Of a stretch of DNA of 42,295 nt, positions 22,782-32,025 are shown one piece after another. The stretch covers positions 1-42,295 of the forward strand of contig CAJXRS010000009.1 of the NCBI GenBank assembly GCA_913060555.1, read 5' to 3'. The stretch comes from an uncultured Gammaproteobacteria bacterium (GTDB lineage Bacteria; Pseudomonadota; Gammaproteobacteria; Pseudomonadales; Porticoccaceae). Positions within the stretch are counted from its first letter, which is position 1. Each line of letters starts with the position of its first letter. The notes beneath the pieces are model-generated. The model was not told the origin of the DNA and did not search any database. It worked only from the letters and a program-made list of their open reading frames with translations. The position numbers and the translations under genes are program-made.

Positions 22782-24119
22782 ATGACAGATCAATTCGGGT
22801 CGGAGAAGCGTTCGTATTCCCGCGAGAGTCTGGTGCAGGTTCCCGCGGCGAAAGTGGAGATCGGCATGTTCGTGGCCGAGCTCGATCGCCCCTGGATCGA
22901 GACGCCTTTTCTCCTTCAGGGATTCGAGGTGCGCAGCCGCAGCCAGATCCGCTCCCTGATGAACCACTGCCAGTATGTCTATGTGCTCAAGGAAGGTGTG
23001 CAGCGCAAGCATCTGGAAACCAATGTGCCCAGGTTCGCACCGCCGCCCAAGAAACAGGACATGGGCACCCTACTGCCCAATGCGCGGATGAAGCGCAAGA
23101 CCCGCGCCAAGAGGCCGGTGCTGCGCTCGCGTCCAGCCTACGAGCCCGGCAAGCCGGTGCGTCTCGAACACCGGGTCGCGCGGCGGGTGCTGGAAACGGG
23201 CAGGGTCAACATCAAGGCCCTGCTGCGATCCGCCCAGACCGGTCAGATGCTGGATACCGAGTTGGCCGAAGAAACCGTGTCGAGCTGTGTGCAGACCATC
23301 CTCGCCAATCCGGAGGCCATACTCTGGATGACCAGGATCAAGGACCAGAACGAATATACCGCCGAACACTGTCTCAACGTCTGTGTGCTCGCGATAGCCT
23401 TTGGGCGCCATCTGCGCATGGACCAGCAGGAGTTGCAGCTGCTCGGCCTCTGCGGGTTGTTGCACGACGTCGGCAAGATGCGGATTCCCCCCGCAATCCT
23501 CGACAAACCCGGACGGCTCAGCGCCGAGGAATTCGACATCATCAAGGGACATACGCTGAGCGGCCATAGGTTACTGGAAGAAACCGGCAAGGGCCTGCAC
23601 CCGCTGACGCTGGATGTAGCCCTCAATCACCATGAGCGACCGGATGGTGGCGGCTACCCGCGCGGTCTGGGTCTGGATGAACTCTCTGAATTCAGCCGCA
23701 TCATTTCCATCGTCGATGCCTACGACGCCATTACCAGCAATCGCTGTTACGCGCGCGAGCAGCCCTCTGCGGATGCCCAGAAAATCATTTTTCAAAACCG
23801 CGGCGGCCAGTTCGACGAGGAATTGGCGCTGCATTTCATCCAGGCGATCGGCCCCTACCCGCCGGGTACCCTGGTGGAGTTGCGCAACGGCATGGTCGGC
23901 ATAGTGTTGGCGGGCAAGCCGAGATTCCGCCACCTGCCGACGGTGCTGCTGTTGCGCGACGCCGGCAAGCAGCCCATGGACGAGCGTACCGTCGAGCTGG
24001 ATCTCACCGATTCCGGCGCACTGAGCAAGGAGTTTCTGATCCAGCGCACCCACCCGGACGGCAGTTTCGGGTTATCGGTGCGGGACTACCGGGTCAAGGA
24101 GACTCCCGCGGCCCTCTGA
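22782..24119 (+). CDS. HD-GYP domain c-di-GMP phosphodiesterase with DUF3391
   Basis: This 445-residue cytoplasmic protein has an N-terminal DUF3391-type region (VPAAKVEIGMFVAELDRPW..TPFLLQGFEVRS, about residues 20-60) and a central HD-GYP domain. The metal-binding His228-Asp229 of LLHDVGKM and the signature HHERPDGGGYP at residues 283-293 are intact, so it should hydrolyse cyclic di-GMP. A small C-terminal beta-domain (PPGTLVELRNGMVGIVLAG) is usual in this subfamily. It stands alone: no response-regulator or GGDEF gene lies beside it. The likely effect is lower c-di-GMP, favouring motility over biofilm. A tandem repeat sits in its upstream region. Confidence 0.93.
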   Translation: MTDQFGSEKRSYSRESLVQVPAAKVEIGMFVAELDRPWIETPFLLQGFEVRSRSQIRSLMNHCQYVYVLKEGVQRKHLETNVPRFAPPPKKQDMGTLLPNARMKRKTRAKRPVLRSRPAYEPGKPVRLEHRVARRVLETGRVNIKALLRSAQTGQMLDTELAEETVSSCVQTILANPEAILWMTRIKDQNEYTAEHCLNVCVLAIAFGRHLRMDQQELQLLGLCGLLHDVGKMRIPPAILDKPGRLSAEEFDIIKGHTLSGHRLLEETGKGLHPLTLDVALNHHERPDGGGYPRGLGLDELSEFSRIISIVDAYDAITSNRCYAREQPSADAQKIIFQNRGGQFDEELALHFIQAIGPYPPGTLVELRNGMVGIVLAGKPRFRHLPTVLLLRDAGKQPMDERTVELDLTDSGALSKEFLIQRTHPDGSFGLSVRDYRVKETPAAL

Positions 24120-24177
24120 GGCGGCGCGGCATCGGACACAGAGCCCCGCCCGCCCGGGGTTGCGGACATCTGCCGGC

Positions 24178-24696
24178 TTACCGGCCCTCTGCCGATTCCC
24201 GCGGATCCGTCGCATAGGCGATCGCCAGCACTTGCCAGTGGCCGCGGCCGGTGGCCGTGACAAGGTCTCCCACGCCACGGCCCAGCAGGGCCCGTGCCAG
24301 GGGGGAGTCGATGCTGATCCAGCCCTTGGCGGGCTCGATCTCGTCGGAACCCACCAGGCGGTAACAGAACTCTGTTCCATGGTCGTCGGCCAGGCGGACC
24401 CGGGCGCCGAAACGGATCCGGCCGGTGTCTGCCGGGGGCTCGGTGATCACCACCACTTCGGTCAACCTGCGCCGCAGATAGTGCACCCGCCGGTCGATTT
24501 CCCGCAGCCGGCGTTTGCCGTAGATGTAATCGCCGTTCTCCGAGCGATCGCCGTTCTTCGCCGCTGCCTGTACCTGGGCGGTGACCTGTGGGCGCTCCCG
24601 ACGCCATAACCGGTCGAGTTCGTCGCGCAGCGCCGCGGCACCGGCCGGGGTGATATAGGGGGAGATCGGAGTTTGTCGCGGTGGGCGCCAGCGCAT
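24178..24696 (-). CDS. greB: Transcript cleavage factor GreB
   Basis: GreB enters the RNA polymerase secondary channel and stimulates cleavage of backtracked RNA. The 172-residue protein has the N-terminal coiled coil with the acidic tip and the GreB signature GDRSENGDYIYGKRRLREIDRR at about residues 49-70, followed by the FKBP-like C-terminal domain (WISIDSPLARALLGRGVGD). GreB rather than GreA is supported by NGDYIYGKRRLREID. The ATG at 24696 lies three bases past the stop of the S9 peptidase gene, so it is the last gene of a coupled minus-strand operon. Confidence 0.94.
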   Translation of the reverse strand: MRWRPPRQTPISPYITPAGAAALRDELDRLWRRERPQVTAQVQAAAKNGDRSENGDYIYGKRRLREIDRRVHYLRRRLTEVVVITEPPADTGRIRFGARVRLADDHGTEFCYRLVGSDEIEPAKGWISIDSPLARALLGRGVGDLVTATGRGHWQVLAIAYATDPRESAEGR

Positions 24697-24699
24697 GCC

Positions 24700-26610
24700 T
24701 CAAGCGCTCGTATCCAGGCCCAGTACGCGCCGATAGAAGGCCAGTTCCTCACGGAACACCCGGGCGACATTTTCCGGGCGCCGGAAGCCATGGCCTTCTC
24801 CGGCGAAGGGCACATAGGTGACCGGCAGATCGCGTTTGCGCAACGCTTCGACCATGGCCAGGGTCTGATCCGGCGGTACCACCCTGTCGTCCAGGCCCTG
24901 GAAAAAGATCACCGGGCAGCGAATCTGTTCGGCGTGGTGGATGGGGGAGCGGGCGCGGTACAGTTCGCGGGCCTCCGGCCAGGGGCCGATCAGGCGGTCG
25001 AGATAACGGGATTCGAATTTGTGTGTGTCGCGCGCCAGGCGCTCCAGGTCGCCGATGCCATAGAGGCTGGCGCCGGCGCGAAAGACCGCGGTGAAGGTCA
25101 GCGCGGCCAATACCGTGTAGCCCCCCGCGCTGCTGCCGCGAATCAACAGGCGTTCGGGGTCGGCACGTCCGGTGGCCGCCAGGTGGCGTACCCCGGCGAC
25201 CAGATCTTCGACGTCGAACAGGCCCCAGTTGCCGTTCAGCGCCTGCCGATAGGCGCGCCCGTAGCCGGAGCTGCCGCGGTAGTTGAAGTCGGCCACCGCG
25301 AAGCCGCGGCTGGTCCAGAAGCGCACCTTGGGATTCCATGCGGTACTGGTGGCCCCCGTGGGGCCGCCGTGGCAGAGGGCGATCAGCGGCGGTCGCTCGT
25401 CGGCGCGGGGGCGGTGGTCGGGGTGCGCCGGGGCGTAGTAGAACCCGTGGGCGCGGGCGTCCTCGCCGGTGGCGTAGCGGAAGGCCTCGGGGACAGGCGC
25501 GAAACCCGGGTCCAGCGCCGGACCGCCGACCGCGTGCAGGCGCCGCCAGCTGCCGCTGTGGACATCGATCTCCAGCAGTTCGTCGCCGCGATCCGGCCCC
25601 GCGGCAATGCAGTAGGCGCGGTCGCCATGGGCGCTGAGGTCGCGAAATTCGCTGTGCGGTGTCCGGATCTCGGTGAGAGCGCCGGTCTGCGTTTCGAGAA
25701 TGCCCAGCTGCCAGCGGCCGTCGCGGCTGTAGCAGGTGGTGATGCGCCCCTCGCCGGCCGCCCACACCGACATGCCCAGGGTCCACAGGGGGGCGCCGAA
25801 TTCGGCCGCCATGGCCGCCAGCGGCGCGTGGTCTCCGGCTTCCCGCCAGGCGTAGAGATTCCACCAGCCGCTGCGGTCGGAGCTGTACACCAAGCGCCGG
25901 TCGGCCAGCCATCCCGGTTGCAAGACCGCTTCGCCCTGGCCCCCGGCGATGTGCCGTGCAGCACGGCACCGGCCGCCCTGGTCGAGCTCCGCGCTCCAGA
26001 GTTCGGCGGCGTCCCAGGGCATGTCCGGGTGGTTCCAGCTCAGCCAGGCCAGCCGGTTGCCCGTCGGGTCGAGGCTGGGTGCGGCATAGAAGTCGGCGCC
26101 GCGGAGCAGGGGTTCGACCTCGCCACCGGCGAGCGGTACGGCGGCGATGAAGTTCTCGGGCTCGGCGGAATGGTGCCCTTCGCGGTGCCACTCGCAGACT
26201 GCGAGCAGGCGCTGTCTGGCTCGATCCACGATCGGCTCGACGAAACGCAGGCCGCGGTGATCCGGGGTCAGGGGCTCGGGCAGGGCGCGCGGATCCCGGA
26301 GGTCCAGCCGGTACAGGCGCTGGTCATCGCGGAGCACGAAGTAGAGCACGCCGTCGGCGACCACGAAGGGACGCCCGCCGTATTCGTGCACCTGGCTGCG
26401 CACATTGATGGGCGCCGGCAGCAGGTCGCGCAGGTGGCCGTCCGGATCGCGTTCGACCAGGGTGCTGCGGCCGCCCTCCCGGGGCCGGGTCTCCAGCCAG
26501 TAGAGCATTGGCCCGTCGCGCTGGGGATGCGCCAGTGCGCCGCCGGCGGCGGCCGCGAATTCCGGCGTGATCGGGCTCGGCCAGGTTCCGCAGGCGAGTT
26601 CTTTCGGCAC
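24700..26610 (-). CDS. S9 family prolyl oligopeptidase
   Basis: This 636-residue protein has an N-terminal beta-propeller (about residues 30-380) and a C-terminal alpha/beta-hydrolase domain. The nucleophile is Ser494 in GSSAGG; the Asp is in GLDDRVVPPDQ and the His in GEGHGF. The block RGFAVADFNYRGSSGYGRAYR is typical of dipeptidyl aminopeptidase/acylaminoacyl peptidases. No signal peptide is seen, so it is probably cytoplasmic. The GTG at 26610 is chosen because the yciH stop and a GAGGAG ribosome site sit just ahead of it; the longer open frame upstream is inside yciH. Confidence 0.9.
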   Translation of the reverse strand: MPKELACGTWPSPITPEFAAAAGGALAHPQRDGPMLYWLETRPREGGRSTLVERDPDGHLRDLLPAPINVRSQVHEYGGRPFVVADGVLYFVLRDDQRLYRLDLRDPRALPEPLTPDHRGLRFVEPIVDRARQRLLAVCEWHREGHHSAEPENFIAAVPLAGGEVEPLLRGADFYAAPSLDPTGNRLAWLSWNHPDMPWDAAELWSAELDQGGRCRAARHIAGGQGEAVLQPGWLADRRLVYSSDRSGWWNLYAWREAGDHAPLAAMAAEFGAPLWTLGMSVWAAGEGRITTCYSRDGRWQLGILETQTGALTEIRTPHSEFRDLSAHGDRAYCIAAGPDRGDELLEIDVHSGSWRRLHAVGGPALDPGFAPVPEAFRYATGEDARAHGFYYAPAHPDHRPRADERPPLIALCHGGPTGATSTAWNPKVRFWTSRGFAVADFNYRGSSGYGRAYRQALNGNWGLFDVEDLVAGVRHLAATGRADPERLLIRGSSAGGYTVLAALTFTAVFRAGASLYGIGDLERLARDTHKFESRYLDRLIGPWPEARELYRARSPIHHAEQIRCPVIFFQGLDDRVVPPDQTLAMVEALRKRDLPVTYVPFAGEGHGFRRPENVARVFREELAFYRRVLGLDTSA

Positions 26611-26624
26611 CGTCTCCGCGCTCC

Positions 26625-26951
26625 TCAGCCGCCGGCTCGCTTGGCCTTGTGTCCCAGCCTGTCCAGCGCGGCCAGCACCGCGTCGCGATGGTCGCCCTGT
26701 AACTCGATCACGCCGTCGTGGAGGCTGCCGCCGGTGGCGCACTGTTGTTTCAGGCGTTTGGCCAGGGCGCGCAATTCGGTGTCCGGCAGGGCCAGGCCGG
26801 CAATGGTGGTGACTGTCTTGCCGCCGCGCCCCGAGGTTTCGCGACGCACCCGGGCAACGCCGTCGCCCTTGCCCGCGGCGGGCGGGGGAGCGGCCGGGGT
26901 GCGGATGCGACCGCGGTCGGTGCTGTAGACCAGTCTGCGCTCGTCGCTCAC
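26625..26951 (-). CDS. yciH: YciH, SUI1/eIF1-family translation factor
   Basis: This small 108-residue protein has the SUI1 fold seen in eIF1. It shows the basic block GRGGKTVTTIAGL, then LKQQCATGGSLHDGVIELQGDHRD, which is the conserved CGTGG..DG.IELQGDHRD core with Ala-Thr-Gly-Gly at the loop. Bacterial YciH is thought to influence start-codon selection or act under stress. The start is a GTG overlapping the stop of the quinone oxidoreductase gene. Its stop overlaps the ribosome site of the S9 peptidase gene. Confidence 0.93.
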   Translation of the reverse strand: MSDERRLVYSTDRGRIRTPAAPPPAAGKGDGVARVRRETSGRGGKTVTTIAGLALPDTELRALAKRLKQQCATGGSLHDGVIELQGDHRDAVLAALDRLGHKAKRAGG

Positions 26952-27943
26952 TGGCCGACCTCGAGGACGATCTTGCCCTGGTGGGTGCCGCTCTCCATGA
27001 GCTGATGCCCGGCGGCAGCCTCCGCCAGCGGCAGGGTGGTGTGGATCAGCGGGCGGATGTCGCCGCCCTCCAGCAGCGGCCAGACCTGCTCCTGTACCGC
27101 GCGGCAGATGCGCGCCTTGTCCGCGACCGGCTGGCTGCGCAGCGTGGAGCCGGTCAACATCAACTGCTTGAGCATCATCGGCATCAGGTCGACCTCGACC
27201 TTGGAGCCGCGCAGAAAGGCAATGGACACGATACGGCCGCGAAAGGTCGCCGCGCGCATATTTTTCTGTACGTAGTCGCCGCCCACCATGTCGAGGATCA
27301 CGTTGGCGCCACCGGTGGCCGTCTTGATGCCCTCGACGAAGTCGTCGCGGTGGTAGTCGAAGGCCCGCAGGGCGCCGAGCTTTTCACAGGTGGCGACCTT
27401 GTCCGGACCGCCGGCGGTGGCGAACACCCGTGCGCCCAGCGCCGTGCCGAGCTGAATCGCCATGGTGCCGATGCCGCTGGTGCCGCCGTGGACCAACAGT
27501 ACCTCGCCGGCCCGGAGCGCGGCGCGCTCGAAGACGTTGTGCCAGACGGTGAACGCGGTCTCCGGCAGCGCGGCGGCCTCGGTGGCGGAGAGACCGGCGG
27601 GGATCGGCAGGCACAGATCCCGATGGGCCAGGGCGTATTCCGCGTAGCCGCCGCCGGAGAGCAGCGCACAGACCCGGTCTCCGGGCCGCCAGGGGCCGGC
27701 TTCGGCTCCCAGGGCGACGATTTCCCCGGCGACTTCCAGGCCGGGCAGGTCCGAGGCGCCGGGCGGAGGCGGGTAGCCGCCCTGGCGCTGGAATACGTCG
27801 GGGCGGTTGATGCCCGCCGCGATCACCCGGATCAGCACTTCGCCGTCGGCGGGCTGGGGCAACGGCCGTTGCCCGAGCTGCAGTACCTCGGGACCCCCGG
27901 GCTGGGTGATCTCTACGCAATTCATGGTTTCTGGCAGCGACAT
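26948..27943 (-). CDS. NAD(P)H quinone oxidoreductase, PIG3/zeta-crystallin type
   Basis: This is a 331-residue zinc-independent member of the medium-chain dehydrogenase family. The GroES-like half shows AAGINRPDVFQRQGGYPPPPGASDLPGLEVAGE, and the Rossmann half has VHGGTSGIGTMAIQLGTALGARVFATAG as the NADPH loop. NVILDMVGGDYVQKN and MESGTHQGKIVLEV match PIG3-type quinone oxidoreductases. Cysteine zinc ligands are absent. It is the first gene of the minus-strand set with yciH, the peptidase and greB, and its stop overlaps the yciH start. A second ATG at 27925 is also possible. Confidence 0.92.
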   Translation of the reverse strand: MSLPETMNCVEITQPGGPEVLQLGQRPLPQPADGEVLIRVIAAGINRPDVFQRQGGYPPPPGASDLPGLEVAGEIVALGAEAGPWRPGDRVCALLSGGGYAEYALAHRDLCLPIPAGLSATEAAALPETAFTVWHNVFERAALRAGEVLLVHGGTSGIGTMAIQLGTALGARVFATAGGPDKVATCEKLGALRAFDYHRDDFVEGIKTATGGANVILDMVGGDYVQKNMRAATFRGRIVSIAFLRGSKVEVDLMPMMLKQLMLTGSTLRSQPVADKARICRAVQEQVWPLLEGGDIRPLIHTTLPLAEAAAGHQLMESGTHQGKIVLEVGQ

Positions 27944-28148
27944 GTACTTCTCCGAAGCGGGGTGCCACAGGTGCGGGATGGGATCAGGTGTGTCATAGGG
28001 TAACAGTACGCGCCCGGGGCCGGGGAGCCCGGGGTGCGTTGAAGCTGCCGTTGCACCATTGTTTAATGGGCCGGTCGGCAGTGACGCGGCGCCGGATCCC
28101 GGAAGCCGGCTCAGGCCATGGCCGAGCGGTTTGATTCCGGACGCCGCG

Positions 28149-28181
28149 CCGGCTCATAGCCGGCTCATAGATATAGATAAT
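28149..28181 (+). promoter_or_regulatory. Direct repeat and possible -10 before prpE
   Basis: CCGGCTCATAG occurs twice head to tail (28149-28159 and 28160-28170), followed at once by the AT-rich stretch ATATAGATAAT with a -10-like GATAAT at 28176-28181. The tandem copies sit where an activator or a -35 contact would be expected. No -35 consensus is visible. Confidence 0.35.
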
Positions 28182-28212
28182 GCACGGGCAGTAGCAGTTA
28201 TGGGGGTGAAGA

Positions 28213-30120
28213 ATGAGCGGTGAATACGACGCCGAATACCGGCGCGCGCGCGAGGAGCCGCGCGCCTACTGGGCGGAGGCCGCCGCCGCGGTCGACTGGC
28301 ACCGGCAGCCACAGACGGTGCTGGACGACGACCATCCGCCGTTCACGTGTTGGTTTCCCGATGGTGAGTTGAACGCTTGCCACAATGCCCTGGACCGGCA
28401 CGTCGAGGCGGGGCGGGGCGAACAGACGGCGCTGATCTACGATAGCCCGGTTACCGGCAGCGTCCAGCGATTCAGCTACCGGGAGTTGCGTGACCGGGTG
28501 GCCCGCTTTGCCGGCGCGTTGCGTGCCCTGGGGGTGGAAACCGGCGACCGGGTGGTGATCTACATGCCCATGGTGCCGGAAGCGGCGATCGCGATGCTGG
28601 CCTGCGCGCGCATCGGTGCCGTTCATTCAGTGGTGTTCGGCGGTTTCGCCGCCAACGAACTCGCCGTGCGGATCGACGACGTGCGGGCCAAGCTGGTGGT
28701 TGCCGCCTCCTGCGGCATCGAGCCGGGCCGCCTGGTGCCCTACAAGCCGCTGCTCGATCAGGCGATCGAGCTGGCCAGATACAAGCCCGAGGCCTGCATT
28801 GTCTTCCAGCGCGAGCAGCAACCGGCGGAGTTGATTGCCGGCCGCGACCTCGACTGGCGCGAGCTGGAGGCCGCAGCGGAGCCGGTGGCGTGCGTTCCGG
28901 TACCCGCCGGCCACCCGTTGTACGTGCTCTATACCTCGGGGACCACCGGACAGCCCAAGGGTGTGGTGCGCGATACCGGCGGCTGTGTGGTGTCGTTGCT
29001 GTGGAGCATGCACAAGGTGTACGGCGTGGCTCCCGGCGACGTGTTCTGGGCGGCCTCGGACGTGGGCTGGGTGGTGGGTCATTCCTATATCGTTTATGGG
29101 CCACTGTTCAACGGTAGCACCTCGATCCTTTACGAGGGCAAGCCGGTGGGCACGCCGGATCCCGGCGCCTACTGGCGGGTGATTTCCGAGCATGGTGTGA
29201 AAGTGTTCTTTACGGCGCCCACCGCCTTTCGCGCCATCAAGAAGGAGGACCCTCAGGCGGCGCACCTGCAGCGCTATGATCTGAGTGGTTTCGAGGCGCT
29301 GTTTCTGGCCGGCGAACGCTGTGACCCGGATACCCTGGGCTGGGCGCAGGAGCACTTGGGCGTACCCGTGCTCGATCACTGGTGGCAGACCGAACTGGGC
29401 TGGCCCGCCTGCGCCAACTGCCGCGGCATCGAGCTGCTGCCGGTGGTGCCGGGTTCGCCGACCAAGCCGGTGCCCGGCTTTGTGCTGGAGGTGCTCGACA
29501 GCCAGGGCCGGCCCCTGCCGGCCGGAGAGATCGGCGCCCTGGTGCTGCGGCTGCCGCTGCCGCCCGGGACCTTCACCGGGCTGTGGGGCAACGAGGAGCG
29601 TTTCGTCAAGGCCTACTTCTCCACCTTTCCCGGCTACTATGAAACCGGCGATGCCGGCTACATCGACGCCGACGGCTATGTGTTCGTCATGGCGCGCACC
29701 GACGACGTCATCAATGTCGCCGGCCACCGGCTGTCGACCGGCGCCATGGAGGAGGTGCTCGCGGCCCATCCCGACGTCGCCGAGTGTGCGGTGATCGGTG
29801 TCGCCGACCCGATGAAAGGTCAGCTGCCGCTGGGCATGGTGGTGCTCAAGGACGGCGTCGACCGGGATCCCGCGACGATCTGCGCGGAGACCGTGGCGCT
29901 GGTGCGCCAGCACATCGGACCGGTGGCGGCGTTCAAGCTGTGTATCGCGGTTCCCCGGCTGCCCAAGACCCGCTCCGGCAAGGTGCTGCGCGGTACCATG
30001 CGCGCCATTGCCGATGGCGCGCATTGGAAGCAGCCCGCCACCATCGACGATCCCGCGGTGCTCGACGAGGTCGGCAGCGCGCTCGCGGTACTGGGCTATC
30101 CCCCGCCCCGGGATGCCTGA
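28213..30120 (+). CDS. prpE: Propionyl-CoA synthetase (PrpE-type)
   Basis: This is an AMP-forming short-chain acyl-CoA synthetase of 635 residues that makes propionyl-CoA from propionate, ATP and CoA. The nucleotide motif YTSGTTGQPKGVVRD, the family block WWQTELGWPACANC, YYETGDAGYIDADGYVFVMARTDDVINVAGHRLSTG and the acetylatable lysine Lys590 in KTRSGKVLRG are present. The N terminus (EYRRAREEPRAYWAEAAAAVDW) and the WWQTE.G.P block favour PrpE over acetyl-CoA synthetase, although acetate use cannot be excluded. A GGGGGTGAAG ribosome site precedes the ATG. No prpBCD genes are nearby, so it is a stand-alone copy. Confidence 0.9.
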   Translation: MSGEYDAEYRRAREEPRAYWAEAAAAVDWHRQPQTVLDDDHPPFTCWFPDGELNACHNALDRHVEAGRGEQTALIYDSPVTGSVQRFSYRELRDRVARFAGALRALGVETGDRVVIYMPMVPEAAIAMLACARIGAVHSVVFGGFAANELAVRIDDVRAKLVVAASCGIEPGRLVPYKPLLDQAIELARYKPEACIVFQREQQPAELIAGRDLDWRELEAAAEPVACVPVPAGHPLYVLYTSGTTGQPKGVVRDTGGCVVSLLWSMHKVYGVAPGDVFWAASDVGWVVGHSYIVYGPLFNGSTSILYEGKPVGTPDPGAYWRVISEHGVKVFFTAPTAFRAIKKEDPQAAHLQRYDLSGFEALFLAGERCDPDTLGWAQEHLGVPVLDHWWQTELGWPACANCRGIELLPVVPGSPTKPVPGFVLEVLDSQGRPLPAGEIGALVLRLPLPPGTFTGLWGNEERFVKAYFSTFPGYYETGDAGYIDADGYVFVMARTDDVINVAGHRLSTGAMEEVLAAHPDVAECAVIGVADPMKGQLPLGMVVLKDGVDRDPATICAETVALVRQHIGPVAAFKLCIAVPRLPKTRSGKVLRGTMRAIADGAHWKQPATIDDPAVLDEVGSALAVLGYPPPRDA

Positions 30121-30155
30121 CCGGCACCCGTCCATAGCCCATATAGGACCGCTGT

Positions 30156-30164
30156 TGATATAAT
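30156..30164 (+). promoter_or_regulatory. Extended -10 promoter of the Kor operon
   Basis: TGATATAAT at 30156-30164 is a perfect TATAAT with the TGn extension. No -35 box stands at the usual distance, which is acceptable for extended -10 promoters. Transcription would start near 30171, leaving a leader of about 67 nt before the TTG start at 30238. Confidence 0.6.
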
Positions 30165-30237
30165 GTATGATCCGCTGATTTTCCCAGCCGCCCGCCGACA
30201 CCAGATGGGCGGTTGCCGCGCGCTACGGGGGTAGAGG

Positions 30238-32025
30238 TTGAAACCGACGAATATCCAGGATCCCGAATACTTTCACCGGGTGATCGACTGCCAGTACGCC
30301 TGTCCGGCGCATACGCCGGTGCCCGAATATATCCGCCTGATTGCCGCCGGTCGCTACACCGAGGCCTATCTGATCAACTGGGAGTCCAATGTCTTCCCGG
30401 GGGTGCTGGGCCGTACCTGCGACCGCCCCTGCGAGCCCGCCTGCCGCCGCGGTCGCCTGGAACAGGAGGAGCCGGTCGCGATCTGCCGGCTCAAGCGCGT
30501 GGCCGCAGACAACAAGGGTGACATCAGCACCTGGCTACCCGCGGTGCCAGCCGCCAAGAACGGCAAGCGCGTGGCGCTGGTCGGGGCCGGACCGGCGTCG
30601 CTCACCGTGGCCCGAGATCTGTTGCCCCTGGGGTATCAGATCGATATCTATGACGAACAGGCCAAGGGCGGCGGTTTCATGCGCAGCCAGATCCCTTCGT
30701 TTCGGCTGCCGGAAGCCGTGTTGGATGAGGAGGTCGAACGCATTCTCGACATGGGTGTGATGATCCATTTGAACCGTTATGTCGACAGCCTCAAGGGCTT
30801 GCTGGATGCCGGCTACGACGCCATTTTCGTGGGCTCTGGTGCGCCGCGCGGCCGCGACCTGCCCAAGCTGCCCGGCCGCGAGGAAGCGGACGCCGCCATC
30901 CACATCGGCATCGACTGGCTGGCCAGTGTCGCCTTCGAGCACGCCACGAGCATCGGCAAGCGCGTCATCGTGTTGGGTGGTGGCAACACCGCAATGGACT
31001 GCTGCCGTACCGCCCGCCGGCTGGGCGGCGATGACGTCAAGGTCATGGTGCGCAGCCCCTTCGCCGACATGAAGGCGTCCCCCTGGGAAAAGAAAGACGC
31101 CATGGCCGAGGACATCCCGATCATCGACAATCATGTGCCGCTTGAATTCGTGGTGGATGACGGCCGCCTGGTGGGCATGAGATTCGACCGCGTCGAAGCG
31201 CGCTATGACGCGTCCGGCAAGCGCTCGCTGGTATCCACCGGCGAGGAGCCGGCATTCTATCCCTGCGACGAAGTGCTGATGGCGATCGGCCAGGAAAACG
31301 CCTTTCCCTGGATCGAGCGGGATCTGGGTATCGAGTTCGACCAGTGGAGTCTGCCAGCGGTGGATCGCACCACCTTCCAGTCCACCAATCCCCGGGTGTT
31401 TTTCGGCGGCGATGCCGCCTTCGGTCCGGAGAACATCATCACCGCGGTCGCCCATGGCCATCAGGCGGCGATCTCCATCGACCGCTTCTGCCGGGGCGAG
31501 GATGTCGCCGAGCGGCTGTTGCCGGGTACCACGCTGATCACTCAGAAAATGGGCATCCATGAGTGGAGCTACGATAGCGCCGTCGACTCCGACCCGCGTT
31601 ACCAGGTGCCCCATGCCGCCAAGGAGCTGGCGCTCGGCGACCGCCATATGGAGGTGGAGCTGGGGTTCGATCGCGAGACCGGCTACAAGGAGGCCGAGCG
31701 CTGTCTGAACTGTGATGTGCAGACCCTGTTCGCTGAGGCGCTGTGCATCGAGTGTGACGCCTGTGTCGACGTCTGTCCCACGGACTGCATCAATTTTCTG
31801 CCCAACGATCGGGACGAGGCGGCATTGCGCCAGCAGCTACGCGTGCCTGCGGCCAATCTGGAGCAGCCGCTGTACGTGTCCGACGAGCTCAAGACCGGTC
31901 GCGCAATGGTCAAGGACGAGGATCTGTGCCTGCACTGCGGACTCTGTGCGGAGCGCTGCCCGACCGCAGCCTGGGACATGCAGAAGTTTCTCTATCAGGT
32001 CACCAAGGCGGCACCCATCCTATGA
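30238..32025 (+). CDS. GltD-like FAD oxidoreductase with C-terminal ferredoxin domain
   Basis: This 595-residue protein joins three modules. Residues about 15-90 form a GltD-type iron-sulfur region (CQYACPAHTPVPEY, then GRTCDRPCEPACRRG). Residues about 100-420 hold FAD- and NAD(P)H-binding folds (VALVGAGPASLTVARDLLPLGY and VIVLGGGNTAMDC). The C-terminal part carries a two-cluster ferredoxin (CIECDACVDVCP and CLHCGLCAERCP). It should pass electrons between NAD(P)H and the KorA/KorB enzyme encoded next, a role like KorC of aromatic-degrading bacteria; the direction is inferred. The start is a TTG close behind a weak TAGAGG site, supported by the conserved N terminus. Its stop overlaps the korA start. 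Confidence 0.88.
   Translation: MKPTNIQDPEYFHRVIDCQYACPAHTPVPEYIRLIAAGRYTEAYLINWESNVFPGVLGRTCDRPCEPACRRGRLEQEEPVAICRLKRVAADNKGDISTWLPAVPAAKNGKRVALVGAGPASLTVARDLLPLGYQIDIYDEQAKGGGFMRSQIPSFRLPEAVLDEEVERILDMGVMIHLNRYVDSLKGLLDAGYDAIFVGSGAPRGRDLPKLPGREEADAAIHIGIDWLASVAFEHATSIGKRVIVLGGGNTAMDCCRTARRLGGDDVKVMVRSPFADMKASPWEKKDAMAEDIPIIDNHVPLEFVVDDGRLVGMRFDRVEARYDASGKRSLVSTGEEPAFYPCDEVLMAIGQENAFPWIERDLGIEFDQWSLPAVDRTTFQSTNPRVFFGGDAAFGPENIITAVAHGHQAAISIDRFCRGEDVAERLLPGTTLITQKMGIHEWSYDSAVDSDPRYQVPHAAKELALGDRHMEVELGFDRETGYKEAERCLNCDVQTLFAEALCIECDACVDVCPTDCINFLPNDRDEAALRQQLRVPAANLEQPLYVSDELKTGRAMVKDEDLCLHCGLCAERCPTAAWDMQKFLYQVTKAAPIL

Noticed and set aside
24140-24180. GC-rich inverted repeats as a terminator between the HD-GYP gene and greB
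   Set aside because: The stems are only about five base pairs and no T run follows.
24673-26928. A 751-codon open frame on the plus strand
   Set aside because: It is antisense to the S9 peptidase and yciH, and its residue content is typical of a shadow frame.
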